A DNA stretch of 64,000 nucleotides from Isoetes taiwanensis (GCA_021234155.1 JAJEKV010000027.1:9486013-9550012), one strand, 5' to 3'; shown: positions 47,301 through 59,400, counted from the first letter of the stretch. The notes: generated by a model not told the origin, from the letters alone. Numbers and translations are program-made.

Positions 47301-47702
47301 CTACAAAAACGAATATTGGATGACTATGGGAAATAACCATAGCTTGATCCAAAAGAATCTCAAAATTTTCAATGGGCCTTTGAGAAACAATGATAGTGTT
47401 GGACCTTTGAGAAGCCTAGATATAACTTGGAAACAAGCTAGACGTTGACTTAAGTTTAGAGATACATTGTACACCAGCAAACCATTGACTTTTTATATAT
47501 TGCTGACAAACAATTTCTGCGTGTGACAAAAATAGAAGTTCTACAGTCTATGTCTCTAACAAAGATGGAAGTTTTACAACACACAAGTCCTTGAGACATA
47601 GGGCCTACACACAAGAGATGACTTCGTCAACTATGAGTTCCTCCGACAAATCTAGGAGACTCGAAGCCACAAAATGCAACATGTATTTGCTACGAAGGTG
47701 CA

Positions 47703-47795
47703 CTGGGTTAGTAACTCTTCTACATGATCTAAGCATCATCATCGGTGGACTGGGTTAGTATCTCTTCTACATGATCTAAGCATCATCATTCGCCC
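47703..47795. repeat. Tandem duplication of about 47 bp
   Basis: CTGGGTTAGTAACTCTTCTA...CATCATCATC is followed directly by CTGGGTTAGTATCTCTTCTA...CATCATCATT, two near-identical units. They lie about 250 bp upstream of the dirigent coding region, within its likely promoter. A further short duplication (AAAGAAAGATACAT twice) is at 47837-47875. Confidence 0.7.
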
Positions 47796-48043
47796 AAGAC
47801 ATCGGGGAGCATATTCTATACGGCCCCATAATATAGGAAAGAAAGATACATTGATATAGTAAAGAAAGATACATAGAAGATTCGCATGGCCTTTGGGGCC
47901 AAGTTGTTGTGCATGCAACAAAGGATTAATTCAAATATGGAAGGGCCGACTGATTCAGACATGAAAGCGAAAGCATGAAGAAAAGGCCAACCCAAGAAAG
48001 TGTATAATAGTGAAGCCCATGAACAAATGATTCAAGAGCAAAA

Positions 48044-48592
48044 ATGAAGGCAAGCAACATAGTTCTCACGCTCGTAGCACTGGTTATGATGATCAATGCA
48101 GCATTAGGGGATGCAAAAGGAGCAGAGCCCAAGTATCTGAACGTGCCAATGTACATGCAGATAGTAGAAGCCGGTCCAAATGCTACAGGCTTAAGAGTAG
48201 CCGGGCCAGGTGGGGAGCTGACAGAGAACAAGTTCGGCACCGTTTTTGTGTTCGACGATGTGCTGACGGAATCGTTCGATAACACATCGAAGGTAATTGG
48301 GAGAGCAAAAGGCACGGCTATGGTGACGGAGCCAGACGCCTCCAATGCTACCTATGCTTGGTGTGCTGTCCTCCAAACTGAGTTATACAACGGCACCGTT
48401 TCTTTCCATGGGGTGGACAATGGTGTCAAAAACAACCAAATGGAGCATGCTATTGTTGGTGGCACTGGTGACTTTCGATTCGCCACTGGTTTTGCCAACT
48501 TTACCCACGTCAAAGTTGACATCCCCGATGGTCTCTTTACTATTTTTATTAATGCTTCCATCTACTTTCCTCCTTGGATCCCGTATCTCTAA
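48044..48592 (+). CDS. Dirigent protein (secreted)
   Basis: A complete single-exon frame of 182 codons. Residues 1-22 form a signal peptide (hydrophobic IVLTLVALVMMINAALG), so the product is secreted to the cell wall. The body is a dirigent beta-barrel: FGTVFVFDDVLTES (64-77, holding the conserved DD..LT motif), IGRAKGTAMVTE (85-96), LYNGTVSFHGVD (114-125) and IVGGTGDFRFATGFA (137-151). Family members steer stereoselective coupling of monolignol radicals to lignans, or act in lignin and wall deposition; the substrate cannot be told from sequence. Six or so N-glycosylation sequons (N46, N80, N101, N116, N152, N170) suit a secreted protein. Length is normal for the family. A TATAATA lies at 48003-48009, close to the ATG. 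No AATAAA is visible in the next 150 nt, only AAATAAG (about 48669 and 48711). It is the only clearly intact host gene here. Confidence 0.93.
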   Translation: MKASNIVLTLVALVMMINAALGDAKGAEPKYLNVPMYMQIVEAGPNATGLRVAGPGGELTENKFGTVFVFDDVLTESFDNTSKVIGRAKGTAMVTEPDASNATYAWCAVLQTELYNGTVSFHGVDNGVKNNQMEHAIVGGTGDFRFATGFANFTHVKVDIPDGLFTIFINASIYFPPWIPYL

Positions 48593-48934
48593 ATATTCCT
48601 ATTTATATTAATCCTACTTCCTCCATGTCTCCTTCAGGTCCCTCCGTCCTGTTACTATGATTTCACTTGAAATAAGTTGAAGTCTTGGACTTCCATGATG
48701 TATTTTGAAATAAGCATATTATAGATAGATTACTTCAGTGTTTTTCTTATGTCAAGATTTGGGTGATTCTTTTAATACCTGATTAGCTCGAGATACCTAT
48801 TTTCTCATATATTAGGCACAATTGGATGGATCTCTTAATTTAAAAACAAAACACTCGAGCTTAGTCAATATTATGCCTCGTTTAATTTAATAATTTTCTT
48901 ATTAAACACCTTGGATAGAAGAGCAGATACAAAG

Positions 48935-49997
48935 TAACGCCTTAGCATGCAAGTACATTTCCTAATAAGCTATGTTCCCTTGCCACTCGTAAAAATTTTT
49001 TTGCACTTGTCTCTATCTTAACATGATGAGACATATATATGGTGTACCCTTCAATGCAACCTCCATCGTCAACCACCCCTATTTCTCCTCCAAGCAAGCA
49101 TTTCCTGCATCTATTTCAAAGAATCATATCCAATATGATGCAACAAGCACGTATTTTGGTTTAGATGCATTCAAAGATTCATAGAATTTCCTTGCATCCT
49201 GCTTCTAATTCCCAGGCTTCTAACTCAGTTGCAGCTCTGAACTGCACGATGATCCTTCAAGCTCCATGTCTATCTACTTACACCATGAACAAGTGGAGTT
49301 AGTTATAAAGACTATGAGGGGTTTAAGGCGCTAATAAATGCCCAAGATATCATACACAACCAGCATGCTTATAACAATACAACCATCAAATCCATTCTCA
49401 TATAAAACAACTTACTGCAAGAGTCCCACTGTGCAAAACCTATAGGTTGTCAGTATGCCGTACCAAAAATATGCTAGCAAGGAGACACAGATTGCTTTAT
49501 GAGAATACAATACAATAAAGAGCATGAAATGGATCATGAAATAACCATGTAACAATAATGAGCCAGCTGTAAAAACCATGAGATAACGATAACTATACAG
49601 TGCAAATTCCAGTTCATACAACCATCCAAACTGTTCAGGCCCTGCAGTAGATACGAGCGGAATAAGTCTCATGTGTACACGCCCATCTAGCATGCGTCCA
49701 CCATTAGAGGACCACATCCAAGCCATGTAGCATGGTGAATCACCCTCGCTGGGTGACCACCCGATGTCAAGAGCAAGAACAATCACGAGTTCATGCCACC
49801 ACAATTGGACTCTCGCCCCAAAGAATATGCACTCATGCACCAGTTCATGGGCACATCTACAATTCATTCGGAGTTTGTTTTAGAGCCTTTTGAAATATCT
49901 AAAACAGAAAATTAGCTTGGGTACCCTATGAATCTCTTTGTTGCCCATGAGTTATATGGTACTATAGCTGCTTCAATTTTATCGTGGCTTTACCTTA
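48935..49997. repeat. Segmental duplication block X, copy A
   Basis: The sequence from CTTAGCATGCAAGTAC (about 48940) to TATCGTGGCTTTACCTT (49996) matches 59993-60280, 60549-60902 and 62125-62582 in the same order and orientation. Landmarks: TCAACCACCCCTATTTCTCC, CACTGTGCAAA..CTATAGG, GACCACATCCAAGCC. The block lies directly 3' of the dirigent gene. Open frames in it (for example 49412-49867 minus) are not family-like. Confidence 0.85.
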
Positions 49998-51685
49998 GGA
50001 GAAGACGGCAGGTAGGGTTTTATTCACCGACTCTGCAAAAGAAAAGCTTGTCATATGAGAGGTACTTGCTATTGGACCTGGGGGTATTGGAGAAGATGGC
50101 AATCGGAAGCCTCTTGATGCTGTAGGAAACATAGTTCTATACTCCAAGTATGCCGGCAATGACTTTCTTGGATCTAGCATAGCTCAGAGGATCGGACCCA
50201 ACTCCATGGCCCGACACCAACTGCTCCAATCAGTTTGCCTTCCTCTCTATTTGGGCCCCAGCAGCCTCTTAGGATTGGGTTCAACAACACCCTCGCTTTC
50301 CAAGATCACTGTTTCCCGCCTCCACTCCGGAATCATCTCTATGCCATTTATTCTGAGGGAGGAAATGTGGCCACATCTCTCACTATCTCCGTTGAGACAG
50401 TTACTGCAGTTGCTGAAGGACTTCGTGCCACATTCAGCAAATCAGGGTGGTGAGAATGCACATGCTTTATATGCTTCCTTACGGACATCTGACCCTGAGG
50501 CCGCCTCCCCTGTGAAGGGTATCGCTGAAATCTCTACATTTGAGGCAACCACGAAGTTGTGTTGATGCAGATCTGAGATTGGTGGCCGAGGCCGGGCACT
50601 GTGTTGATCACGGATTCAGGTCTCCGCGGGGCCGAGGCGGGTCACTATGTTGATCATTGACCCTTAATTTGGTCTCACGGTTTGGAGGTAGTCGACTTGC
50701 CACCACGGGGTTCCTGCTAGCTCCCAAAGCGTCTTCATCACCTTCATCTTCGGGGATGCCTCTATGGCTCCATATTTTCACATTGAACCCTTAATTTGCG
50801 GATTATAGGGGTTATAGAGAGCATAAGAAATGGGCTCGAGGAGGCGGCGATTATTCTAGATTTGGATAGGTTATGTCAAATAAAATTTTTAGCATCCATG
50901 AGCATGTTCAATTTGTCGTTCACCTTTTTGCCCTCATGTTTTTTCTTTGAATTGCCTTGGCGTTTGTTTTTTCTTTGTGACTTTGTCCTTGGGTTTTGTT
51001 TGGGCTTTTGCCTTCTTTTTAGCAACCCGCCCCTTTTCATTATATGGGTCCCATAACCTCGTCTTATCTTATCTTGATTGAGCTTTCATTGAATTTCATC
51101 TCTACCTTTAGGTTTGGACAACAAGATTCAAAGTTGTAAGGAGCCAAATATTTTTTTGTCGAGGGGTGAAAGATGGCAACCACCTTTAAAGGGGAAACTC
51201 CATTCTCGAGAAGTAAGGATGGGGTAACAACTTGTTATTAAGCTTCTCCTTTCTAATTCATGGAAATCTAACTCTCAAAGAAACTAAAGGAAGGTGGATT
51301 GCATAAGGAAATCAATACAAAGCGGTTTTATCGAAAAGGAGGAGCAAATGATTATTCTAGACCAAATCGCATACATCTCTTCCAACCCGTGGATAGGTTA
51401 TGTCTAGAATATTTCAAACGCACTAATATCCTTAGCATCCATGAGCATGTTCATCCTATTTGTACTGGGGCTTTTTGCCCTCATGTTTTCTTTGGGCCTT
51501 GGCCGTTTGTTTTCTTTGTGACTTTGTCCTTGGGTTTTGTTTGGGCTTTTGCCTTCTTTACTAGAGTAGGCAAAGTTGAAGGATTTGGGCTTCCCCCTTT
51601 TTAGATGGAGAAGACTACGCATTGTATGGGTCCCATAACCCTGTTGGGTTTCCGCTGACGATAAAAAATTATTTTATCTTATCTT
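49996..51685 (+). mobile_element. LINE-tailed insertion carrying host-gene sequence
   Basis: In block copy B the junction reads TTTACCTTGATTGAGC (62580). In copy A, 1.7 kb is inserted between TTTACCTT and GATTGAGC, ending ATGGGTCCCATAAC then TTATCTTATCTTATCTT. That tail matches the 3' end of the LINE at 54300-59931 (GTATGGGTCCCATGACTA...ATTCTATTC). The first part is a CPN20 fragment. A second, shorter LINE-tail copy (to about 51077) is followed by a piece of flanking sequence (51078-51165) and then the main tail, so the 3' half is tandemly duplicated. Two related GC-rich phrases (GGCCGAGGCCGGGCACTGTG and GGCCGAGGCGGGTCACTATG) occur at 50585-50650. Confidence 0.6.
49999..50175 (+). pseudogene. 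Plastid co-chaperonin (CPN20/GroES-type) fragment
   Basis: One frame of 59 codons reads EKTAGRVLFTDSAKEKL, one stop (TGA 50056-50058), then EVLAIGPGGIGEDGNRKPLD and AVGNIVLYSKYAGNDFLGS. This is the GroES/Cpn10 fold as in the plastid CPN20 co-chaperonin, which caps the Cpn60 folding chamber: KTAGG.LL..., V.A.GPG, and LYSKYAG. The fragment lacks the N-terminal mobile-loop part and the C-terminal strand (LRASD...AVL). It starts within a few bases of the insertion boundary, so the host sequence was most likely carried in by the retroposon. Downstream the frame continues (SIAQRIGPNSMARHQ...) without recognisable homology. Confidence 0.75.
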
Positions 51686-52155
51686 ATCTTGATTGAGCTT
51701 TCATTGAATTTCATCTCTACCTTTAGGTTTGGACAACAGAAGATTCAAAGTTGTAAGGAGCCAAATATTTTTGTCCATCTTGTGCATTCAAAACTCGAGA
51801 TGAATCATTTAGCTGCTTTTAATCTTAGTGTGGCTTTACCTTATGGAGATTCCGTCGCATTCCATCTTTACTTACAGGTTTGGACAACATAGGATCTAAA
51901 GTTGCAAGTTGCCAAATATATATGTTCGAAGATCAAGATGAATGGTGATGTAGTCAGCTGTGGTATGAAGATGTGCCAGGTTGTTTACACAATTTTCTAA
52001 AACATGCAAATGGAGAATCCGTCCTCAATTTATACCTAATTTAAACCTGGGTTTGATTACAATTTATAGGAAACATATGTTTTCCCTTCAACGCAACATA
52101 TTCACAACTTCCAATTACTTGTAGGTCCTATAGCTGAATCAAATAGTGACTTTGC
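51686..52155. repeat. Segmental duplication block Y, copy A
   Basis: GATTGAGCTTTCATTGAATT through GCTGAATCAAATAGTGACTT matches 62583-63037, including CAAAGTTGTAAGGAGCCAAA and GATGAATCATTTAGCTGCTT. In copy B it is joined directly to module Z. Here about 870 bp (52157-52990) lies between, either inserted in A or lost from B. Confidence 0.8.
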
Positions 52156-52156
52156 A

Positions 52157-52950
52157 TTACCCTCTATGGCCTCATTGTCATTTTCTCTGTCTTTATAAAT
52201 CACATTTATCAAAGTCTGAAGCTTGTCATGGTAATCTCTATAACCTTTTGTCCTAAAATCATGAACAGTATTGGCTAAACTATTTGCAATTAATAAGCTT
52301 ATGCAGCTTGTTTTTTCGTAACAAAGTTCTCCATATAGCATTGGACCCTAAATTTATGCTTTCCATTTGTTTATACAGGAATATCAAGATTATTTAATAT
52401 GGATAATCCACAAAGCACAATAAACAAATTTGCTTTCTGATGTATCAAATTCATCCCGTTCTCACGATGCGCAATAGGATCACATGTGGATGGTTTTTTT
52501 TTGGCAGAAAAGACCACATCTATGCATAATATTCTCTTATGCAAAATGATGATGGTGCATATCTAACCATTGGGTTGGGTCTGACAATCTTCCATCGGTT
52601 GTATTGTAAAAGTGTGAAAAACATATGCCAAAGTCAAACCCTAAATAGTGTCTTTGTTGGTGACCTCAAGTTGTAACATTATAGACAATACTCTAGATGC
52701 AATCCATTTTTATATATTCGAACAAACTACATTGTATGCAATACTCTAGATGCAATCTTTCATATATTCGGACGAACTACATTGTATGCCATGTGAATGA
52801 AAATACAAACCACGTTGGTCCCTTTTGCATGCATTTCCATACCTTGTGGAAACCTAGAAATATTAAGAACTTAGAATATTACATAGCGTAGAGCATGGCC
52901 TTATTTTGGCACCATGGGGAAGGCATCGTGATTGCCATTCATTTTCGGCA
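52157..52950. other. Sequence present only in copy A, no gene
   Basis: The minus-strand frame 52341-52102 is 79 codons and not recognised. A short direct repeat (CAATACTCTAGATGCAATC at about 52686 and 52739) is present. No transposon ends were identified. Confidence 0.4.
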
Positions 52951-52954
52951 CCGA

Positions 52955-54299
52955 TCCGATGGCTCGGATCGATGGCATTCTCGAATAAGGGCTCGCATGA
53001 AAACAGACAAAAGCTCCCGACAAAAAGAGAACTTTCTTATCAAAATAGGATCCAGGTCGAAGGTTGAAAGATGGCCAAAAAAGGGACAAGATTGGGGAAG
53101 AACATGTCACAACATGGAAAGAGACGCCAAATTGGCAAACCAAGCAGGGAGAAACCCCTCCCCTGCCTGCTATCAAAGAAAGAGAGTCAAGGGAACTGCT
53201 GAGAGACGAGAAAATGCCGATGAGAAGTCGATGAAGAACCTGCAAGAAATAGAGATCCCCAAACGAACCAGAGCCCCAGAAAATGCATGCATGCATGGGA
53301 GAGATGCATGCTCGCCCATTCGAGAATACTGATCCGATGGCTCGGATCGATGGCATTAAGTGTAATGTTTAGTTAATCTTGTTCGATCAATGATGACGAC
53401 ACTGGGGACATTCTTTTAGGTCTTGTTCCCAGGTTGTATGTCCATGCTGACATCCTTCACATCGTCCGCATCCAGTACTACCTATGTTGGAGGGATATCG
53501 GGTTCGGGACATGATAGAACCATTACGTCCAATTACTATTTCTCAACACAATAGATACAATGGGTTTAGTGTATTTGGTACTAATTCATCCTGGAAGAAT
53601 CCTTTTACGCGCCATTACAGTTATCATGTTGATCGATGGTGAAATTCTTGGAAACTTCTACATCTAAGGCCTTATCAAGTACGTATAGTATGTGCTCGCA
53701 TCTGACCTTAAAATCTAACCCAGACATAACCCAGATGACACTTTAGGGATGTAGATCTTCTTTTGTACACGTTGCACCTCCTGGACCATGTTCCTAGTAG
53801 GGTTGAGTCTTACTTGAGGCTCTTGGTCGTTTTGTTTCTCATGTTGACTACTGTTCCAACACAAGTAACTTTGATCTTGCTGTTATTTTCAGACTTGGTG
53901 CAGGAGCCAATTGCATATGCATTTGCTAGCAATGTGTTCATAACATTTTGATCCCTTATCTAGGGCAAATCAACTCCAAACTATCAATTTCTCCGCTAAT
54001 AATTTGGTTCCTCTTGCAACTTGCCATTTCACTGGTCTAGCTAGTAGATAATGAAGCATCTTGTTTGAAAACCAAGTTCACTCTAGCTTACTTCCAGAAA
54101 ACCACATGAACAAGGATGTCCTGTCTTGGCTGAACTGTCAAATTTAAAAGTAAACATGGTGCAAGTGTTGAAATCATTGCATCTTTTTCCCCTATTGGAA
54201 ATACAACTCTAATAGCAATATCTTTTTTTGGCCTAATAACACCTTATTCATGCCTATATTGACATGTCCACCTCCTGCTTGTAGTCATGCACATTTGCT
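52955..54299. repeat. Repeat module Z, copy 2
   Basis: This matches 43245-44574 and 63035-64000. It ends with CACATTTGCT, where copy 1 continues directly with AATAAAAATAAATC; the continuation is found at 59932 after the LINE. An additional stretch of about 90 bp (54172-54258) is not in copy 1. The plus-strand Lys-rich frame at 53013-53240 is preserved in part in all three copies but broken here by a stop. Confidence 0.85.
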
Positions 54300-54599
54300 T
54301 AACCCTTTTATCATCCATTCTAACATGATTAATATCAGATGTAGCACTTTTCTTTTCTTGGCGCTCCTTTTGGCGCTCTGCCTTTTTGGTGCCCGACGGC
54401 AAAACTTCTCGAGCTCATAACTTGAGCTAGAGACATCAGAATCAGGTGATTTTGGGCTCGTTGGAAAGCTTATGCCTGGATCTTTCCAACGACATATGAT
54501 TCGGACCATTTGCATCCTTATACGTTTCAGCTTTTTGGACTTTTTGATTTCGGGACTGATTTCTATTATAGATCAGCCCATTTCGGCCCTCTGGAAGTA

Positions 54600-56435
54600 A
54601 TGGCTCCTTCAATTCCTCTGCAGCAGCTAGGGGACTTTTCTATGGTGGGTATTAATCCCTTTGATCAGCCAAATTCGTCAGGGCCTGCTCGTCACCCCTT
54701 GAAGTCTCTCAGATCCACGAACAAAGATAACGGTTACAAAGGTGATGTGACTCGATCTCTCAATAAAGGTGCTCATCTTAAACAACAGACATTAAATAGG
54801 GCATTGCATCTTTACTCTCAACGGGATAAGCGTTGTCCATCGCAAATTCCCACAGGTGTTGGTGGAGCAAATGGCCCAGACGAACCTCCAACATGCGTTG
54901 GAGGTTCAACACATGATGATGGAGAGCAGATTGCATCCGTTACAGGTGTTGGCAGTGCAACTGGCCCAGACGAACCTCCAACAGGTGTTGGAGATTCACC
55001 ACATGGTGTTGATGCTGATGGGGAGCAGATTGCATCTGTTACAGGTGTTGGAAGTGCATATCGCTCAGCCACATCTCCAACATGCGTTGGAGGTTCAACT
55101 CAGGATGATGAAAGGGAGCGGATTGCTGAGGCATTGACCCCAGATGATTTCTCCAAGGTCCCTCGTCCAGCACGTCTTCCTCTCTATGTCAATTTGCTTC
55201 AAAAAGATCTAGAGAACAAGCTTGACATTCTTACAGCTACTTTGCACATGCAGCAACAAAGAGATGACACAATTTCAATGTGCATTGAGGTCTGAATTGG
55301 CAAAGTGTCGTAACGACCTTGCAACGCTCACTGGCAAAATTCATGCTGAACATGCAAAGCTTTGGGAAGCAATTGAGGGCGCAAAGTTGGAGTTTGCTGC
55401 TTGTCATATGACTGTGGAGCTCCTAATGGTTGATATTGGCAAGCAAAGACAAGATTTACTCTGCCATGTCTCTGAGGTGTCTACGAGTTGTAATACTCGC
55501 ATGCGAGCATTGGAAGAAAGCATGACCTGCCAAGTGACTGAGCTTGCAAGGACATATCTCGTCGAGTTGCTGCCTTGGAACGTTCCTATTCTCCTGCAAC
55601 CAAGGCACCTCCAACTTCTTCTTCAAAGCATCATGATCCTAATGTGAGATCTATGCCTAGTTCATCCTCCCCGCAATTTCAAAACTCTCATGTAACAGGT
55701 TTTGCATCTACACCCCGCATCTACATCTGCTTTCGAGGCGAGAGAATACATTGATAGGCACAACCGTCGATGTAATAATCTGTAATTCGTGGCATGCCGT
55801 AAGAAGCATCGGAGGACTTGCAAATGTAAGGTACAGGACTTTGGTGTTAGCTAAATTGGACTTCACAACACCGGTTGTTGTCATCTTTGCACATAGGATT
55901 GGAGCATTGCAGCCCCACCACCAAGATAGTGAAATTCTGATGCAAAATTTGAGTACTAAAATGGATATCCTCAAGCAGGCCAAGCAATTGAAAGGGACAT
56001 CTCTATCTGGATTTTGATCTTACTAAGTCCCAACAGTTAGCCAGACGCCAGAATTTGCAAAAGGTCCAGGACATTCAAAAGAATGGTGGTAAGGCTGCAC
56101 TGATTCGTGGAAAACTACGTATTTTTACACCATCACATGCAACCTTTGCTGACGTCTTTCATCATGCTCAGGCCACTCATACTGCTGGTGTTAAAGTCCA
56201 TTCTCCCATTTCCCATGCACATACCAATGCTGCAAATGCGCCTCGTGTTGTTCCATCTTCTGCACCCACCACATCTTCTTCTGCTCAAGGCCATTCCTCT
56301 CATGATGTTGCTAATGGTATCCTTGATGCTTTGCTTCTTTGTTGTTGATATTCTTTCCTCATCGATGCCGCTGCCGCCTCTATTGCTCCAGCCTCCTCAG
56401 TTCGCACTGATCATACCTCAAATGTACCTTCCTAG
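54600..56435 (+). pseudogene. LINE ORF1 (coiled coil and CTD-like end)
   Basis: I chose the ATG at 54600 (MAPSIPLQQLGDFSM), close after the conserved 5' block. Codons about 84-175 contain three tandem copies of a 31-residue Pro/Gly/Asp unit. A long helical, coiled-coil-like part follows (about 55190-55560: RSELAKCRNDLATLTGKIHA, KLEFAACHMTVELLMV). A C-terminal domain (about 55840-56130) has DILKQAKQLKGT, ARRQNLQKVQDIQKNGGKAA and LIRGKLRIF, resembling the RNA-binding end of animal-type L1 ORF1 proteins. Then comes a Ser/Ala/His-rich tail. Frameshifts near 55290, 55650 and 56015 and a stop at 56346 break it. The stop TAG (56433-56435) lies three bases before the ORF2 ATG. Confidence 0.65.
54851..55125 (+). 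repeat. Coding minisatellite in ORF1 (3 units of about 90-100 bp)
   Basis: Three tandem units start near 54851, 54941 and 55040. Each begins ACAGGTGTTGG and contains CCAACA.GYGTTGGAG and GAGCAGATTGCATC-like phrases; the peptide unit is TGVG..xGPDEPPTCVGGST then DDGEQIASV. The reading frame is kept through the array. Confidence 0.8.
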
Positions 56436-56438
56436 GAA

Positions 56439-59400
56439 ATGTGCCTTCGGTTGGTGTCCTGGAATTGTCGAGGTTTTCCCTGGCGTAAAGGTGATGGCTT
56501 GAATCCCATTGCAAAAGATATGGATATCATTCTGCTCATGGAAACGTGGGAGCATTCAGCCAAACGGCTACCTCATTTTATAGGCTATCAATTCTTTTCA
56601 TTATTTAATGAATGTCATGGGCAACAAGGTTGCGGTGGAGTTGCTTGCTATTTCAAGGATGCCCTTGCTCCTTATATCACGCTTCATAAAGCTGATAGAT
56701 ATAATCGCTACATGTGGATCAAACTTCATTGCCACAATAGTAGTACCATTTTTGTTGCTACCTGTTACTTCCCACTGACGTCATCACCTTTTTATGATGA
56801 ATATGATGTCGCTCGCAGTGATCCCTATGGTGATCTTTATGATGACATTGCTCAATTCAAACAGTTGGGGCATGTTATTCTTCTTGGTGATTTCAATGCT
56901 CGCACTGCTAAAATGCAAGCTGCTCAACTCATACTTGAGGATGTTCGTGACCCTTTATGGATGTCTGCTAATGATACAGTCTTTCCACGTTCATCGCCTG
57001 ATGCTAACAAACCCGTCTCAACATTTGGAAGGGAGCTCATCCAGTTGTGTGAAGTCTTTGAGATGGTACTTTGTAATGGCTTAGAGCAATGGCCACACTC
57101 TAAAGGTATTACATGCAGACAGGATAGGCAGGGTGGTGGTACTAGTGTTGTTGATTATGTCATTTCCCAAGTGCAAGCCTTGGATCTCATTTCAGATTTT
57201 CGAATTGGCACAAGGCATAGAGATGAGGAGATAAAATCTGATCACTATCCACTTTATTTGTCATTAAAGTGGCAGCTTCCACCTCTTCAACCCATTGCCA
57301 TCCGGGCTCCTCGTCCCCTTGCATTAAACGACTTATTCTAGATCTTTTGAATATGAACAGACATTAGCTCCTGCGCTTGCAGGTATTTTGGATTACCCAA
57401 CTCTTCAAGAGCGTAATGCAGCATTTGCTGATACTTTGCTTACTTCTGCTGTCTCTTGCTTTGGTACACGCGACCGGTGTTGCTTGCATCTTTGGTAGGA
57501 AATCCTTTCCTAGAAATGCCCTCGGTTTGATGAAGACGCAAAGCGGCTTAAAAACAATTCGCGAATGATAGTTGAGCCAAATCACGGCGACATAATGCCA
57601 TTCAAATTATAAGTCCGTTTTTGAAACGCAAGAAGGCACGCTTTGTTCTTTGAGCATCGAAAGCAAATGTTTGAATTATCGCTACGTGAGCCTCGGACCT
57701 TCTGGCGCAAAATATTATATCGACTACCTCCTACCCTTGGACATATTTCTATGCAGCAATGGGATGAGCGATTGGTTCACTTTATATGATCATCCCGGGT
57801 CCTTAATTACATTGCCTCCTTTGGTAGGTGATATTCTTCAATTGAGAGGAGGAAGTCAAAGAAGGATCATGCATCTATCTAATGGCAAGTCTCTTGATCT
57901 TCAAGGTTTGCAAGCAGAATTGCTTAAATGGGGGGGTCCGCTATTGCTTCCAATCATCACTACTCTTTTAAATCAAGCTTTGCAAGAAGGCTTGCCAGAA
58001 ACTTGGGCTGTCAGTAAGGTCGTACCAATTTACAAAGCAGGTGATAAGCATGACCCTTCTAATTATCGCATGATCATCGTAAGTTCCATATTTTCAAAGC
58101 TCTTAGCCAGTCTTCTTGAGAAGCGATTGACATCATGGGCGTAACATACTTTGGTGTATGTCTTTGTAGGACGCAGGCTTTCGTCCATGCCATTCTACAA
58201 TAGACCATATTTTCACATTGCGCATGCTTATTGAACATAGTCGAAGTTTGAAACAAGACCTCTATATATGCTTTGTGGATTTTACTTCTGCTTTTGATAC
58301 AGTACCACGTGAGCTTCTTTGGCAGCGCTTGCAGGCACTTGGGGTTCCACAAGATCTTCAAAATGCAGTTTATCGGCTCTATGAAAGGGTTTTACTAAAT
58401 TTCCAAAGATCGGTACTCGATCACTAGCAATATTGGAGTTCGTCAGGGTTGCCCTTTATCTCCTACACTCTTTGGCTTGTACATTGATCAATTGGAAGAA
58501 TGGCTTGATAATCATGGCGGCGGAGGTCCACATTTGGCACACTATACCATTAGGCAACTTATGTATGCTGATGATGTTTCACTTCACATACATACATTTG
58601 CTAGTATGCAAAGAACATTTACATGCTCTGCACAGTTTCTGTGAGAATACAGGTCTGCGTGTTAATCTCCAAAAGACCAAGCTTTTGGTAGTTCAATCTT
58701 CTCGTCACAATGTTCCCCTTATGCACTATGATAGCCGCGAAGTTGAAGTTGTAGATAGCTACAAGTATCTTGGTGTAGAATTCTGTAAGAACACACTTTG
58801 GGGAACGATGTATTACCAAGCGGTGGTTCTGGATGGAGAGCACTCTATGCAATGCAAAACAATTGTTTTCGCGTAGAAATTCATGATTGGCCACGGAAAG
58901 CCCACTTGTTTCGAGCTTTGGTAGAGCCTGTTTTATTGTATGGTTCTGAAGTGTGGGGGCCTGCCATTAGTGCTAGTGCTTGGGAGAGCTTGGAGCGGGT
59001 GCAAAAGTCCTTTCTCACTTACAGCCTCGGAGTTAAAACAACGGTGCCCTATGCTATTCTTTTACAAGAGACAGGTTTTTGGCCTCTTCAACATTCTGCC
59101 ATGAAGCGCCATCTCCACTATATCTGCAAGGTGCACCACATGGATGATGTTAGGTATCTTGCTCTTGCACTTGCCATGGCTGAATCTCCTCAGCGTTTGA
59201 AACGATGTTGGAAAGAGCATTGCACTACATGGTTTGCCTGTTGGTGCTGCAAACGAAACCTTTGTCGATGCTTGCCGGTTCGATCCCGAGCTTTTGCAAA
59301 AGAATATCTCAATGGTCGTTTTTCTCAAAAGATATGGGACGCAGCTTACTTTGGCCCAAGTGAAAACCGGTCATTATCATGCACACATAAATCCCACCTT

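Noticed and set aside
52895..53356. Frames of about 145-151 codons on both strands in module Z
   Set aside because: Open on both strands across the same repeat, without a recognised domain. The plus-strand Lys-rich part is partly shared among copies but is broken in copy 2, so I do not call a gene.
54818..55137. Minus-strand and second-frame plus-strand reading of the ORF1 minisatellite
   Set aside because: Long frames arise because the repeat unit has few stops in several frames. Only the frame continuous with the rest of ORF1 is supported.
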